Of a DNA stretch of 64,000 nt, positions 27,301 through 35,425 are shown one piece after another. Location of the stretch: contig OX457032.1 of the NCBI GenBank assembly GCA_949752745.1, positions 12,597,543-12,661,542 of the forward strand, read 5' to 3'. The notes under the pieces were generated by a model. That model had not been told where the DNA came from. It did not search any database and worked only from the letters and a program-made list of their open reading frames with translations. The DNA comes from Protula sp. h YS-2021. Taxonomy: Eukaryota > Annelida > Polychaeta > Sabellida > Serpulidae. The position numbers were made by a program, and so were the translations under genes. Numbering within the stretch: the first letter of the stretch is position 1; the number at the start of each line of letters is the position of its first letter.

Positions 27301-28392
27301 GTGACATCAATACACTGATCTCCTTTTAAGCAGTCGTTCTTCTCTTCTCTTCTCTTTAAGAGCCAGGTGGATTAGTAAGTAACATTACAGTCTTAAGACA
27401 CACAATGCAATTACGGATTATACGCAAACTTGACAATCAACAGATTCCTGTAGAGCATTGATTAAATTAGGTGCTATTTATAATAACATGCTTACTTTTT
27501 GCGACCTTAAAGAAGGAGTTCTTTGCAAGCAGTTCTAATCGGAATACTACCCCAAAACAGCCAATTCATTTTTATAATAAGCCTTTATCCAAACGTACAT
27601 TTTCAGGTACCAGAATGGATAACGTCTGTTCATACTAACAAATTAAATAGTCGCTTCCAGTACAGACTGAAGTCAATTCTACTTATTATAAAATATATCT
27701 CAAGGAGGACTTGAGTTTGCTTTGTCAATAGTCTAGTATTTCCTTGCAAAATGTAGAACAAGTTAGGCTCAATAATTCGAACTCCAGTTCGACTGTAAGA
27801 CTGGAATATCATTGGTTTGCCTATGGTAAATAACCGGACATTTTACAATTCATGCATTGATCACTATCGTAAATATATGCTGAGGGACAAAAAGTTTAGA
27901 CTAATAAATTGAATATTTTTATCAGCTGCTGCTGTGAGCAGACACTTCACTATAACAAAGCAAAAAGCCAATTTACTCTGATGTTGCGTCATATATATAC
28001 AATACTACTGTTAAAGAGAACTTATTTATTGTAAAAGTACCAAAATATTCTGCCCTCACGTTTTTCTTTGTCCGGTGCCCTGGCAGGATGTTTAATACAT
28101 TACTGAAAAGCATTCGGTGTTTTTGATCGAATGTGATTATTTCAAGGTTTCAAAACAATGTTCCCCCTGTGCGGTGGGGGGAATCTTAAGAATACACCCA
28201 CTGCGTTCTGTTCCGTACATGGCGTAAGAGGCGACTAATCGGAATTTTTTTCTTTCTAACTAACTCTTCGTTTACTATTTCCTCATTCTTCCTTCTTTTT
28301 TATCACTTGTTTCTTTAGCAAGTGTGACCTAATATACCCATCCTAGTTGGTGAACGGGAACACCAACGTTAAACACCAAACAAACAAACAAA
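24361..28392 (+). repeat. Segmental duplication, copy B
   Basis: It parallels 15718-21062 in the same order: hairpin-started repeat (again at 25041 and 25705), the cassette pair (acceptors near 25525 and 26402), the GGGAGACATAT-type repeat (about 26740-26970) and the gtaagaggcgacta-type repeat ending at 28392. It lacks the MITE and the ~670-bp insertion of copy A but has a private insertion of about 150 bp (about 27519-27668). Short ORFs overlapping the cassettes repeat those of copy A. I call no gene. Confidence 0.8.
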
Positions 28393-28924
28393 ACGATGTT
28401 GCATGCGTTTCACTCAGTTGATTCGCTTATGAAACCTCTAGTTTAAAGCATCGATGCAAAGGAAACAGATCTTAAATGCGTAAATATTAAAAAAGTGCTG
28501 TCACCTGTGATAATCTTATACCCTTTAACCCCATCTTCGTACAGTAGAAGGGGCTATAGCACTCGTTGAAAGTAAGTGCGTATATGCACATGTATCGTTT
28601 AAAATAAAAAATTGTATCTCCTAGAATTTTTGCCTGAATGTGTTGAAAGTTTGGTTGATGGTAGAGGACGTAAGTACCTACTTGGCTATTATTATTTTGT
28701 TTTGGCATTTCTCCAAAAATTTGCGGAAACATTGGCCATAAAGCAATTTTCCTTAAAACGTATCTCCTCCTAGGGTGTCATGGAAACGCTCTAAAATTCT
28801 TATAGAAGGTAGAAAGCAAAAGTGGCTATCTGGCTAGGACCGTTTTGGTGATTTGCTAAACTTGGCGGAAGTATTGGCGAAAATTGAACTCCAGGGCAAT
28901 AACGTCACTGTCTTTTAGCCAACG

Positions 28925-29300
28925 CAGAAAACTACGACCCGACGGTAGCGATGTCATTGCGGATTTCGCACTTGTGGAGCCGCTGCTATAGACATTCGGA
29001 GGACCCCGGGGCTGCGTTACCCCCAAACAGAGCATTGACTGTGATGACTGCGGCTCAAAACTCTAAGTTTGCTTTACTCCTCGTTTCTTTACGGGTCAGT
29101 CACAACAGGCTGGCCGTGTTTTGTGAGGAGACAAAAGATGAAGCCGGTGACACAACCCAGTGCACAACACAATTAAATTTGCTGAGATCGATATAAATAA
29201 ACCGACCCTGAGACAGACATGGTCCCAACTTGAACACTTTGCTTTCGCCCCTTTTTCTTCACGGGTAAGCCACAACATGCCACCCGTTGGCTGAAAGGAG
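28925..29300 (+). other. Non-satellite insertion within satellite family 2
   Basis: A GC-richer stretch interrupts the satellite between the landmark cactgtctttta and its repeat tactgtctttta about 380 bp later. It contains two diverged copies of a ~43-bp segment (tttgctttactcctcg...cacaac and tttgctttcgcccctt...cacaac). Its 81-codon plus-strand ORF resembles no family I know. It could be an unclassified mobile element or captured host sequence. Confidence 0.35.
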
Positions 29301-30380
29301 TTCTGCTACCTTTACTGTCTTTTAAGTAAAGGTAGCAGGCATTACTACCAACCTGGATATTACTTTTCTTCTTTTTTTGTGATTGGCCAAAAATTGAAAT
29401 GGCCGTAATTTCTTGAAATCTTACTTAAATATAGCGGTCATTAGCACTTTCCTGGGTATTGCCATTTTTTTTGTTATTCGGAAATAATAGCTGTAATATT
29501 TGCAAAAAACCAATTTCTTACTAAAATCTGAAGTAACGCTAGTTATAAAATATTACCGCCTTAAAATTTTGAATTAAGGAAGCGGACGTTTGTACCTACG
29601 TCGCTATTCTTTCTCTTTTTTGTGTGATTCGCCAAAAATTGGAGGAAATATTAACGAAAAAATCAGCTTTTTTAATAAAAATCTTTATAAACGCCTGGAA
29701 AATAGCTTCATTGCCTGGTAATTCTAAGTAATAGTAGTACACATTACTACCTATTTGGTTGTTATTTTTATTAACATTTCGACAATTAGTGGCGAAGCTG
29801 TTGGCAAAAAAAATTCTTCAAAAATGCATCTCCTAGGGTTTTACAGGAAACATTGTAAGGTAGGGTGCAAAAGTGCCCACCTGGCTAGTATTGTTTTCGC
29901 GATTCACCAAAAATTGAAGGAAATTTTGGCGAAAAAGCAAGTTATTTCGTTAAATCTGAATTTTCATAAAATTTGAATTGGCCCCAGGAAAGTAGCCTTA
30001 CTGTCTTGAAGTTTTAAGTAAATACAGCAGGCATTACTGGCTGTTATTTCTTTGGTTATTGGCAAAAAATTGGCCGAAAGGTTAGCGATAAGCTAAAAAA
30101 TTTCAGTGAAATTTTAACTCACGCCGGAGAAATGTCTTTTGTTTTGAAATTTTGGTGGGAAAACCATTTTCTCATTGAAATCTTAAGTGACGCCAGGCAG
30201 AAGGCTTTGCTCTGTTGAAAGTTTGATTACAGGTAGCGAGCGTTTGTACCTGTCTGGATATATACATATATTTTTATTAGCCAGAGATTGGCGGGAGAAT
30301 AGGTGAAAAACAAAACACTTGTCAGTAAAGTCTTAATTGACGCCAAAGAAATAGCCTTACTGTCTTGAGATGTTGCATAA

Positions 30381-30500
30381 AGGTACTACGAGTCTAGGCC
30401 CAACCCCCCCCCCCCCGACCTGAGAACCCGGGGGTTTTAGTTGGGGGGGGGGTTAGGGCCGGGGGGGGGGGTTTCGGTTGGGCCTGTTCCCAGGTACTAC
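30381..30500. mobile_element. Tiny G/C-run insertion with 9-bp duplication
   Basis: The satellite segment aggtactac occurs at 30381-30389 and again at 30492-30500, bracketing about 100 bp made of long C and G runs. The insert has inverted segments aggcccaacc / ggttgggcct. Uninterrupted satellite copies read through here (compare 23128), so this is an insertion with a 9-bp target duplication. The G-runs could form quadruplexes. Transposon class unknown. Confidence 0.5.
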
Positions 30501-30643
30501 ACTTTACTACTTGCTTGGCTTTTACTTTCGTTTGACGATCTACTGAAACTGGCGGAAATATTAGCTTAAGCTAAATTTTCTTAAAAAACATCTGTTACAC
30601 GGAACTTTGTGGAAATGTTATAAAATTTTGGTTGAATGTGGGG

Positions 30644-30649
30644 GTGGGG
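30644..30649 (+). repeat. Left target-site duplication of the Polinton
   Basis: gtgggg directly precedes the terminal AGTAGTAGGGA. The identical hexamer follows the right terminus at 48028-48033. Six-base duplications are typical of Polintons. Confidence 0.9.
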
Positions 30650-30674
30650 AGTAGTAGGGAAACGCCGGTTCTAC

Positions 30675-30970
30675 CGCACTTGATGACGTCATACTGTCTG
30701 GAAGTGACGTCATACTGTCTGGAAGTGACGTCATCATGTCTGGACCGGAAGTGTTGTCTGGACCGGAAGTGACGTCATAGCGTCTGGACCGGAAGTGACG
30801 TCATGATAAGCGTAAGGATAGGCGCGGCCATCCATGACGTGATAATGACGTCATGATGACGTCATACTGTCTGGAAGTGCCGTCATACTGTTTGGACCGG
30901 AAGTGTTGTCTGGACCGGAAGTGCTGTCTGAACCGGAAGTGTTGTCTGGACCGGAAGTGAGGTGATAGGC
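30675..30970 (+). promoter_or_regulatory. Array of ETS and CRE sites in the left TIR
   Basis: I count seven perfect TGACGTCA palindromes (CREB/ATF) and seven ACCGGAAGTG motifs (ETS) within 300 bp. At two places they are fused as ACCGGAAGTGACGTCA, with shorter GGAAGTGACGTCA fusions at others. The tandem spacing looks like an enhancer, but could also act in end recognition. The mirrored array is at 47705-48002. Confidence 0.6.
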
Positions 30971-31064
30971 GTCGTCATGGCAACGTATTGTTGTGATGGC
31001 AACGAAGCATAGGCGTCATAGGCGCAGCCATAGGCGTAGCCATAACCCTGATAACAAAGTGAGG

Positions 31065-31224
31065 ACCCCCCCCCCCCAGGACATACTATGTACCGACCCC
31101 CCCAGGATATACTATGTACCGACCCCCCCTAGGATATACTATGTACCGACCCCCCCCCCCCAGGATATACTATGTACCGACCCCCCCCCCTAGGATATAC
31201 TATGTACCGACCCCCCCCCCCCCA
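31065..31224 (+). repeat. C-run minisatellite in the left TIR, first block
   Basis: Five copies of a ~27-32-bp unit, ggatatactatgtaccga plus a C-run of 7-14 bases. Unit length varies only in the C-run, which points to slippage. On the minus strand these are four or more G-runs, able to form G-quadruplexes. ORFs of the YYVPTPP type across it are artefacts. Confidence 0.85.
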
Positions 31225-31289
31225 GGAGAGCAACAAAAACTTTTGCTGAATCAGCATGATGAAATCGTCGATTCAGCATGATAAAATAG

Positions 31290-31297
31290 TATATAAG
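31290..31297 (+). promoter_or_regulatory. TATA box of the left TIR gene
   Basis: TATATAAG lies 36 bp upstream of the ATG at 31333, so the 5' leader must be very short. The same sequence serves the right-end copy (47388-47381, minus). Confidence 0.6.
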
Positions 31298-31332
31298 TGT
31301 AGTGACTCAAGGCTCAGACATCGTCAGACATA

Positions 31333-31662
31333 ATGGACAACACATCAGCTACTAAGAAAGTGACCATACAATGCTACAAGTGCTGCGTGAGGTTGGAATA
31401 TGAAGGACAGTCACACAACTGCCCGGTGCACCACAACGCACCGCAGCGCTTTTGCTGTAAAACCTGCGGTGGTCTGCTCTGGTACAAGTTTGCGGCGACG
31501 CTACCTGGGCCAGGACCAATATGTAATGACTGCTGGTGGTGTGGTATGACTCTGAAGCTGAAGAGCTATTGCGACAGCCATCCGTTCAAGTGTGCGGGAA
31601 GACCATTTACGATGCAGGAGTACTACAAGTACAAATGCCGCTGCAGGAATCCAACTTGCTGA
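31333..31662 (+). CDS. Cysteine-rich zinc-ribbon-like TIR protein, 109 aa
   Basis: I do not recognise the family. The protein has 14-15 cysteines plus histidines arranged as CxxC-like pairs (CYKCC, CCKTC, CNDCWWC, CRC) and ends in CRCRNPTC, which suggests several zinc-binding knuckles. It has no signal peptide or membrane segment. It lies wholly inside the TIR behind its own TATA box, and an identical copy is in the other TIR, so the element carries the gene twice. Terminal placement next to an ETS/CRE array suggests an early, regulatory or host-interaction role; this is inference. The ATG at 31333 is chosen because it is the first after the TATA box. Confidence 0.7.
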   Translation: MDNTSATKKVTIQCYKCCVRLEYEGQSHNCPVHHNAPQRFCCKTCGGLLWYKFAATLPGPGPICNDCWWCGMTLKLKSYCDSHPFKCAGRPFTMQEYYKYKCRCRNPTC

Positions 31663-31744
31663 TATACTATTGTTGTGATGGCAACGAAGCATAGGCGTCA
31701 TAGGCGCAGCCATAGGCGTAGCCATAACCCTGATAACAAAGTGA

Positions 31745-31901
31745 GGACCCCCCCAGGACATAATATGTACCGACCCCCCCCCCCCGATATACTATGTACC
31801 GACCCCCCCAAGGATATACTATGTACCGACCCCCCCAGGATATACTATGTACCGACCCCCCCCCCCCAGGATATACTATGTACCGACCCCCCCCCCCCCA
31901 G
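31745..31901 (+). repeat. C-run minisatellite in the left TIR, second block
   Basis: The second copy of the array inside the tandemly repeated TIR block, again about five units, with different C-run lengths from the first. Confidence 0.85.
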
Positions 31902-31943
31902 GAGAGCAACAAAAACTTTTGCCGAATCAGCATGATAAAATCC

Positions 31944-31951
31944 TATATAAG
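31944..31951 (+). promoter_or_regulatory. TATA box of the second left-TIR gene
   Basis: TATATAAG lies 40 bp before the ATG at 31991, in a context duplicated from 31290-31297. Confidence 0.55.
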
Positions 31952-31990
31952 TGTGGTGTCTCAAGGCTTAGAGACATTGTCAGACACATC

Positions 31991-32275
31991 ATGGATAACA
32001 CACCAGCTATCATCATTGATGACTTAACAGCGTTTCAAGCGAATGAATCTGTTTGCATCTGGGTAAATATGCGTGATGAAGCTGAAGCAGCTGATATTAC
32101 ATATGCTTTGGAGGAGGTGCTACAATTTCCAACTCAGATCACTGCAGTGAAGCCTGACGTAGTAATTACATTTATGTGGAACAACCGCATAGTAACACTG
32201 ACTCAACGATACTGCAAGTGTCAAGTGTGGTTGGAATATGAGGGACAACCCCATACTGCTGCTGATATATACTAA
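31991..32275 (+). CDS. Paralogue of the TIR gene with a different N-terminus, 94 aa
   Basis: Starts MDNTPA, like MDNTSA of the first TIR gene, but then follows about 65 residues with no counterpart there (acidic and aliphatic, no cysteine cluster). Near the C-terminus it rejoins the family: YCKCQVWLEYEGQPH against CYKCCVRLEYEGQSH. It then stops, lacking the zinc-ribbon part. Either this is a truncated longer homologue, or the first gene lost its middle. It sits in the extra TIR block found only at the left end, behind a duplicated TATA box. An upstream open frame through the C-run repeat is not part of the protein. Confidence 0.55.
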   Translation: MDNTPAIIIDDLTAFQANESVCIWVNMRDEAEAADITYALEEVLQFPTQITAVKPDVVITFMWNNRIVTLTQRYCKCQVWLEYEGQPHTAADIY

Positions 32276-32329
32276 AATCTTTCAGGCCCTTTTAAGGGCC
32301 ATCCTATATTAAGAAATGAAGCAAAACAT

Positions 32330-32341
32330 GTCTGTGTGTGT

Positions 32342-32392
<51 letters not shown>
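32330..32392 (+). repeat. (TG)n microsatellite in the left TIR
   Basis: About 60 bp of TG repeats. The corresponding right-TIR tract near 46932-46950 is only about 20 bp, so the two TIRs differ here by slippage. Confidence 0.9.
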
Positions 32393-32742
32393 AGAATATA
32401 TTTTATTACATTTCAGGTCTAGTTGGCGGATGAATACCATTTGGCGGATGAATACCATTTGGCAGACCATTTGACTTCACCGCTAGATGTCTCTGCTGTG
32501 CAGCAGTGCAGCAGTACAACTGTAAGTGAGACATTCATATACACAAGTAAAATTCTGCTGAGTCAGCAATTTTAACATTTTTGAAACAAGTTACACACCA
32601 TATTTTGATTACATGGAAGTAGCATAAAAGCATGAGTGAAACATGTCAACTAGTCAACTAGTGATACATTCTGCTGAGTCAACAATTTTGAACGAGTATT
32701 GAATAAGTTTGAACAAGTTACACACCATATACCATCAAAGTT

Positions 32743-32750
32743 TTATAAAA
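32743..32750 (+). promoter_or_regulatory. TATA box of the first internal rightward gene
   Basis: TTATAAAAGGAAGAG lies 33 bp upstream of the ATG at 32776. A near-identical TATAAAAGGAAGAG (minus strand, 46640-46633) lies upstream of PolB, so the same promoter element faces inward at both ends. Confidence 0.6.
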
Positions 32751-32775
32751 GGAAGAGTGACGAGAAAACTTCACA

Positions 32776-33207
32776 ATGTCAACATTACTTCTTCACAGAT
32801 GTGTAGAGACCATGGATGACGTCTTCAAAGTGAATTATGCTGACTATGTGTTTTCAAAGCTTCCTGCTTTTGAATCGGATTGGATGCTGCAAGTGAAGAA
32901 CTTACATCAGCATTGGGAAGCTGTTGGAAAGACCATTCCAAGAGATCGTTTCATCCGCTCGTTTCTACGTGAATGTGAAGATCTACATTTACCGTTAACT
33001 TATGACATTGATTCAGCATTTATCAACGCGAATACAATTTGGGCAGTTGAGCTCATGTTAGCTGTAGCTGCAAGAATCATTTTACATTATGATGATGATG
33101 TTCCATTGAAGACGAATGTATCAGAGCTTGTTCGATTCAACCATGGACGAGTTGAAGTGAACTCAAAACTTTGCAAGGGAGCTGACTCAGCAAACAGTTG
33201 GGTATAA
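32776..33207 (+). CDS. Accessory protein, paralogous to the 33929 gene, 143 aa
   Basis: Not assigned to a known family. It appears all-alpha, with no cysteine clusters and no membrane segment. It aligns over about 90 residues with the product of 33929-34435: both begin MDxxFK, share a KL / W / V pattern and a block FLxEC...DxDSA (FLRECEDL...DIDSAF here, FLGECHKI...DFDSAL there). The alignment starts at the internal ATG 32812, so that may be the true start. A CTTCACAG acceptor-like sequence ends at 32799, which would fit a spliced leader. It lies first in the rightward accessory cluster. Confidence 0.6.
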   Translation: MSTLLLHRCVETMDDVFKVNYADYVFSKLPAFESDWMLQVKNLHQHWEAVGKTIPRDRFIRSFLRECEDLHLPLTYDIDSAFINANTIWAVELMLAVAARIILHYDDDVPLKTNVSELVRFNHGRVEVNSKLCKGADSANSWV

Positions 33208-33210
33208 AAG
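33203..33210 (+). promoter_or_regulatory. TATA box before the PC4-like/zinc-ribbon gene
   Basis: TATAAAAG overlaps the end of the preceding ORF, 85 bp before the ATG at 33288. This argues against starting that gene at the upstream 33198 codon. Confidence 0.5.
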
Positions 33211-33287
33211 GGAGTGGACTCAGCAGAGTGAAGTCATTTCTCAGCAGACAGTTGGAGGGAGTGGATCATCAATACATTGTGGCAGTA

Positions 33288-33904
33288 ATGGAGAACAAGA
33301 CAAGCAGCTTTAAAATTAGTGCTAACTTAACCATTACTGTGGAGCATGGAGAATATGGGCCATTTCTACGCATCACACGTGGAGAGAGATGGTGTGCTTA
33401 TTCACCATCTTTGTGGAAGATTGTGTGCCAGAGCTTGAAAAATTGAAAAATTTACGCGACATTGGCTTCAAACTATACTTAACGCAAACGAAGTGGCTTG
33501 AAGTCATTTCATACTTGGATATGCGCTATGTGAGTTTTGTGCGCACGTCACGGTTTGAAGGGAAAGAATACACACATCACATCAACATGAATGATGGTGA
33601 ATGGGAGACACTGCTTCAGGAGATGGACAACATCAACTCAGCCCTATCGCCATGTGAGGAATGTCATGTCATAACTCCTATCAAGCTGCAAAAGGATGGT
33701 CGGATGAAGGTGTCAAAGCTATCCAAGAAAAGGCTGGCTGAAGTTCAGTTGGAGAACATGAACGTACAAAATCAACTTGGACTTACCTGCGACTATTGTG
33801 GTGCTTGTGGATATGTGGAGGATTATCATTGCCACTGTCACAAGTATAATCGCAACAACTTCTGCGGCAAGTGTGGAGTACTTAAAGTCTGTGAAGCAAA
33901 GTAA
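33288..33904 (+). pseudogene. PC4-like double-domain protein with C-terminal zinc ribbon, frameshifted
   Basis: Two open frames overlap at 33389-33446. The shift is best placed near 33437-33456, within A-rich ttgaaaaattgaaaaattt. The N-terminal part has one PC4-like half (LTITVEHG...LRITRGERW...LWKIV). The second frame has a clearer one (RYVSFVRTSRFEGKEY, INMNDGEWETLL). A cysteine/histidine-rich tail follows (CDYCGACGY, HCHCHKY, CGKCG), a likely zinc ribbon. The organisation matches the minus-strand cluster at 41.5-42.9 kb, so this is a fifth relative with an added zinc module. PC4-fold proteins bind single-stranded DNA and modulate transcription; function here is inferred. Confidence 0.6.
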
Positions 33905-33928
33905 AAGCCCACAAGACACTGAAACAAG

Positions 33929-34435
33929 ATGGACGCATGTTTTAAAAAAGCTTATGTTGACTTGAAGATTGCTAAACTTGCTAGCTGTGGCACTCCAGAC
34001 TATCAACTTTATCATTTGGATGCTTTTTGGGATGTTGTACATCATAGTCTTGATGTGATTGAACTGCATTCAAGATTTCTTGGAGAATGTCATAAAATTG
34101 GAATAGAAGAAGATCCTGACTTTGACTTTGATTCTGCACTTTATTCTGCTCGCACTGATGTTGAAGTATATTTCACCGTGGTTGACTATTTGAGAGATTG
34201 TTGTAAAGAAGAGGAAACCGAGCAGCTTTATCAGGTAAGTTATATAAAACCTTTTTAATCATCTTTGTAACAACATAGTGAATTGTTTCTCAAAGACATA
34301 ACAATGTTTTTCTTACTAGCAAATTTAGTTTTATGTGAGTGGTTTCAACGTAAACAAAGAAAGAACATGATAGAAGAGGCAGCAAATATATTAAAAGATA
34401 TTTTATTACAGGAAGAAACCGACATGTCAGAATAA
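33929..34435 (+). CDS. Accessory protein with one intron, 109 aa after splicing
   Basis: Exon 1 (33929-34234) ends at CAG followed by a perfect GTAAGT donor. The intron 34235-34411 ends TTTTATTACAG. Exon 2 (34412-34435) continues in phase with EETDMSE and a stop. Reading through the intron gives a different short tail, by coincidence also 109 residues. The protein is paralogous to the 32776 gene (shared MDxxFK start and FLxEC...DxDSA block). It is rich in acidic residues (EEDPDFDFDSA) and has no cofactor motif I recognise. It lies between the PC4-like gene and the NADAR gene, in the accessory block most likely to contain host-interaction genes. Confidence 0.6.
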
Positions 34436-34450
34436 AGAAGCAAAGTCAAC

Positions 34451-34888
34451 ATGGAGAATCTTGTACTATTCAGTGGTCACAAGGACGTTCTTTCAAACAT
34501 GTTTCCAACACGACTTGAAAAGTATGGATATGTGTTCAACTCAAGTGAAGCGTTGTATCAATATGAGAAAGCAGTGTTTCATCACCGTCCAGATATTGCT
34601 TCAGCCATTGTGTCATCCAGAAATGGATATGAAGCGAAACGTATTGCTAAAGGGATAAAACCATGTCCTTTATGGCATACAGTGAAGAGAAGCAAAATGC
34701 AAGATGTTTTACAAGTCAAACTGGATCAGTGTGTATTGTTTCGCAACAAGTTGAAAGAATGTAAAGACAAAACTTTAGTTGAAGCAACGTATGATCATTG
34801 GTGGGGAGCTGGTGTGAAACATGTGTCATCTGAATATCCTGGTCAGAATATTATGGGAAAGTTGTTAGAAATGTTGTGTGAGGGTTAG
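34451..34888 (+). CDS. NADAR-domain (YbiA/DUF1768-like) protein, 145 aa
   Basis: The full length matches the NADAR family, normally about 150-160 residues. Visible conserved blocks in order: LVLFSGH...LSNMF (family FSNF), SSEALYQYEKA (family SEHYFQAQKF), AKRIAKG, WHTVKRSKMQDVLQVKLDQ, TLVEATYDHWWGAGV (family D-x-YWGDG) and GQNIMGKLLEML (family GxNxLGxLLM). Family knowledge: NADAR enzymes act on ADP-ribose-linked substrates, and characterised members remove ADP-ribose from guanine bases, in bacteria as antitoxins of DarT-type enzymes. The presumed catalytic and ligand-binding residues (E of SSEALYQ, W-W-G, G-Q-N) appear intact, unlike many genes of this element. Inferred role: reversal of host nucleic-acid ADP-ribosylation, or NAD/ADP-ribose metabolism during replication. 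Confidence 0.85.
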   Translation: MENLVLFSGHKDVLSNMFPTRLEKYGYVFNSSEALYQYEKAVFHHRPDIASAIVSSRNGYEAKRIAKGIKPCPLWHTVKRSKMQDVLQVKLDQCVLFRNKLKECKDKTLVEATYDHWWGAGVKHVSSEYPGQNIMGKLLEMLCEG

Positions 34889-34989
34889 AGACTTTTTCAT
34901 TTGCTTGCCAACCGTCATGGTGTGCAGACGTGTGGACATGTAAATTTGAAGTATGTTTAACTTGTGTTGCATTGATTCAAGACTGCACA

Positions 34990-35322
34990 ATGGCGGACAT
35001 GACACTGAGACAATATATTGTGCAAAAAGCTTATTGTGAAGAAATGTTATCAGCTGTAAAAAAGTTTGCATATTTAGTCTGTCCTGCTTGTCAACATGAA
35101 GAGTGTCAAGAACTTACTTGTCATTTTGCATCTGTTTATACATATTGGAATGAAGCTAAATATTACATGCATTTAGATAAAGTGTTAGAGAATGCAAATT
35201 AACGTTGTGAGAAATATGGTGTAGATGCTATTACATTGGATGAACTCAGTCATTGGTTAGTGTTCATTGAAGACCAATGGTCTCCAGTTATTCATACCAT
35301 TGTATCTATACTTGATTTGTAA
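34990..35322 (+). pseudogene. Small accessory gene with in-frame stop
   Basis: From ATG 34990 the frame is open to TAA at 35200-35202 (70 codons). It then stays open in the same frame for 39 more codons with normal composition (TLDELSHWLV, EDQWSPVI) to TAA at 35320-35322. The simplest reading is a ~110-residue protein split by a nonsense change. It has a CxxC...C pair (CPACQHEECQELTC), possibly zinc-binding, followed by an aromatic/helical segment. Family not recognised. A GTG-started extension upstream is unlikely in a eukaryote. Confidence 0.5.
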
Positions 35323-35425
35323 AAAAAAAACTTGTTAGTTAAGTTATAAATGTATGTTAGTTAAGTGATGTTGGTTGAGTTATAAAATAAAAGCTGTTCT
35401 GTTCAGACGCGTTTTTTCATTCATC

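Larger units (their letters stand above)
28600..30643. repeat. Satellite family 2, left flank of the Polinton
   Basis: The same monomers as 21713-23245 run up to the Polinton target site. They resume at 48034 beyond its right end, so the Polinton inserted inside a satellite block. The preceding 28393-28600 shows nothing recognisable. Confidence 0.8.
30650..32679 (+). repeat. Left terminal inverted repeat (expanded)
   Basis: It matches the right end 48027-46671 in inverse orientation, but is about 670 bp longer because a ~682-bp block (starting 30986) is tandemly repeated from 31668. The outer part is an array of ETS/CRE-type sites, followed by C-run minisatellite, TATA box and a small cysteine-rich gene. 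The second block holds a different version of that gene. Homology to the right end stops at ctgctgagt near 32679. Confidence 0.9.

Noticed and set aside
31667..31935. Proline/glycine-rich ORFs on both strands of the TIR
   Set aside because: They follow the C-run minisatellite, and run length varies between copies without regard to frame.
32776..33207. Bcl-2-like protein (seen in some adintoviruses)
   Set aside because: I looked for BH3 and NWGR-type motifs; FNHGRV is only superficially similar and the rest does not fit.
33198..33287. Upstream start for the PC4-like/zinc-ribbon gene
   Set aside because: The 33198 start lies before the TATA box at 33203-33210, so the transcript would not include it.
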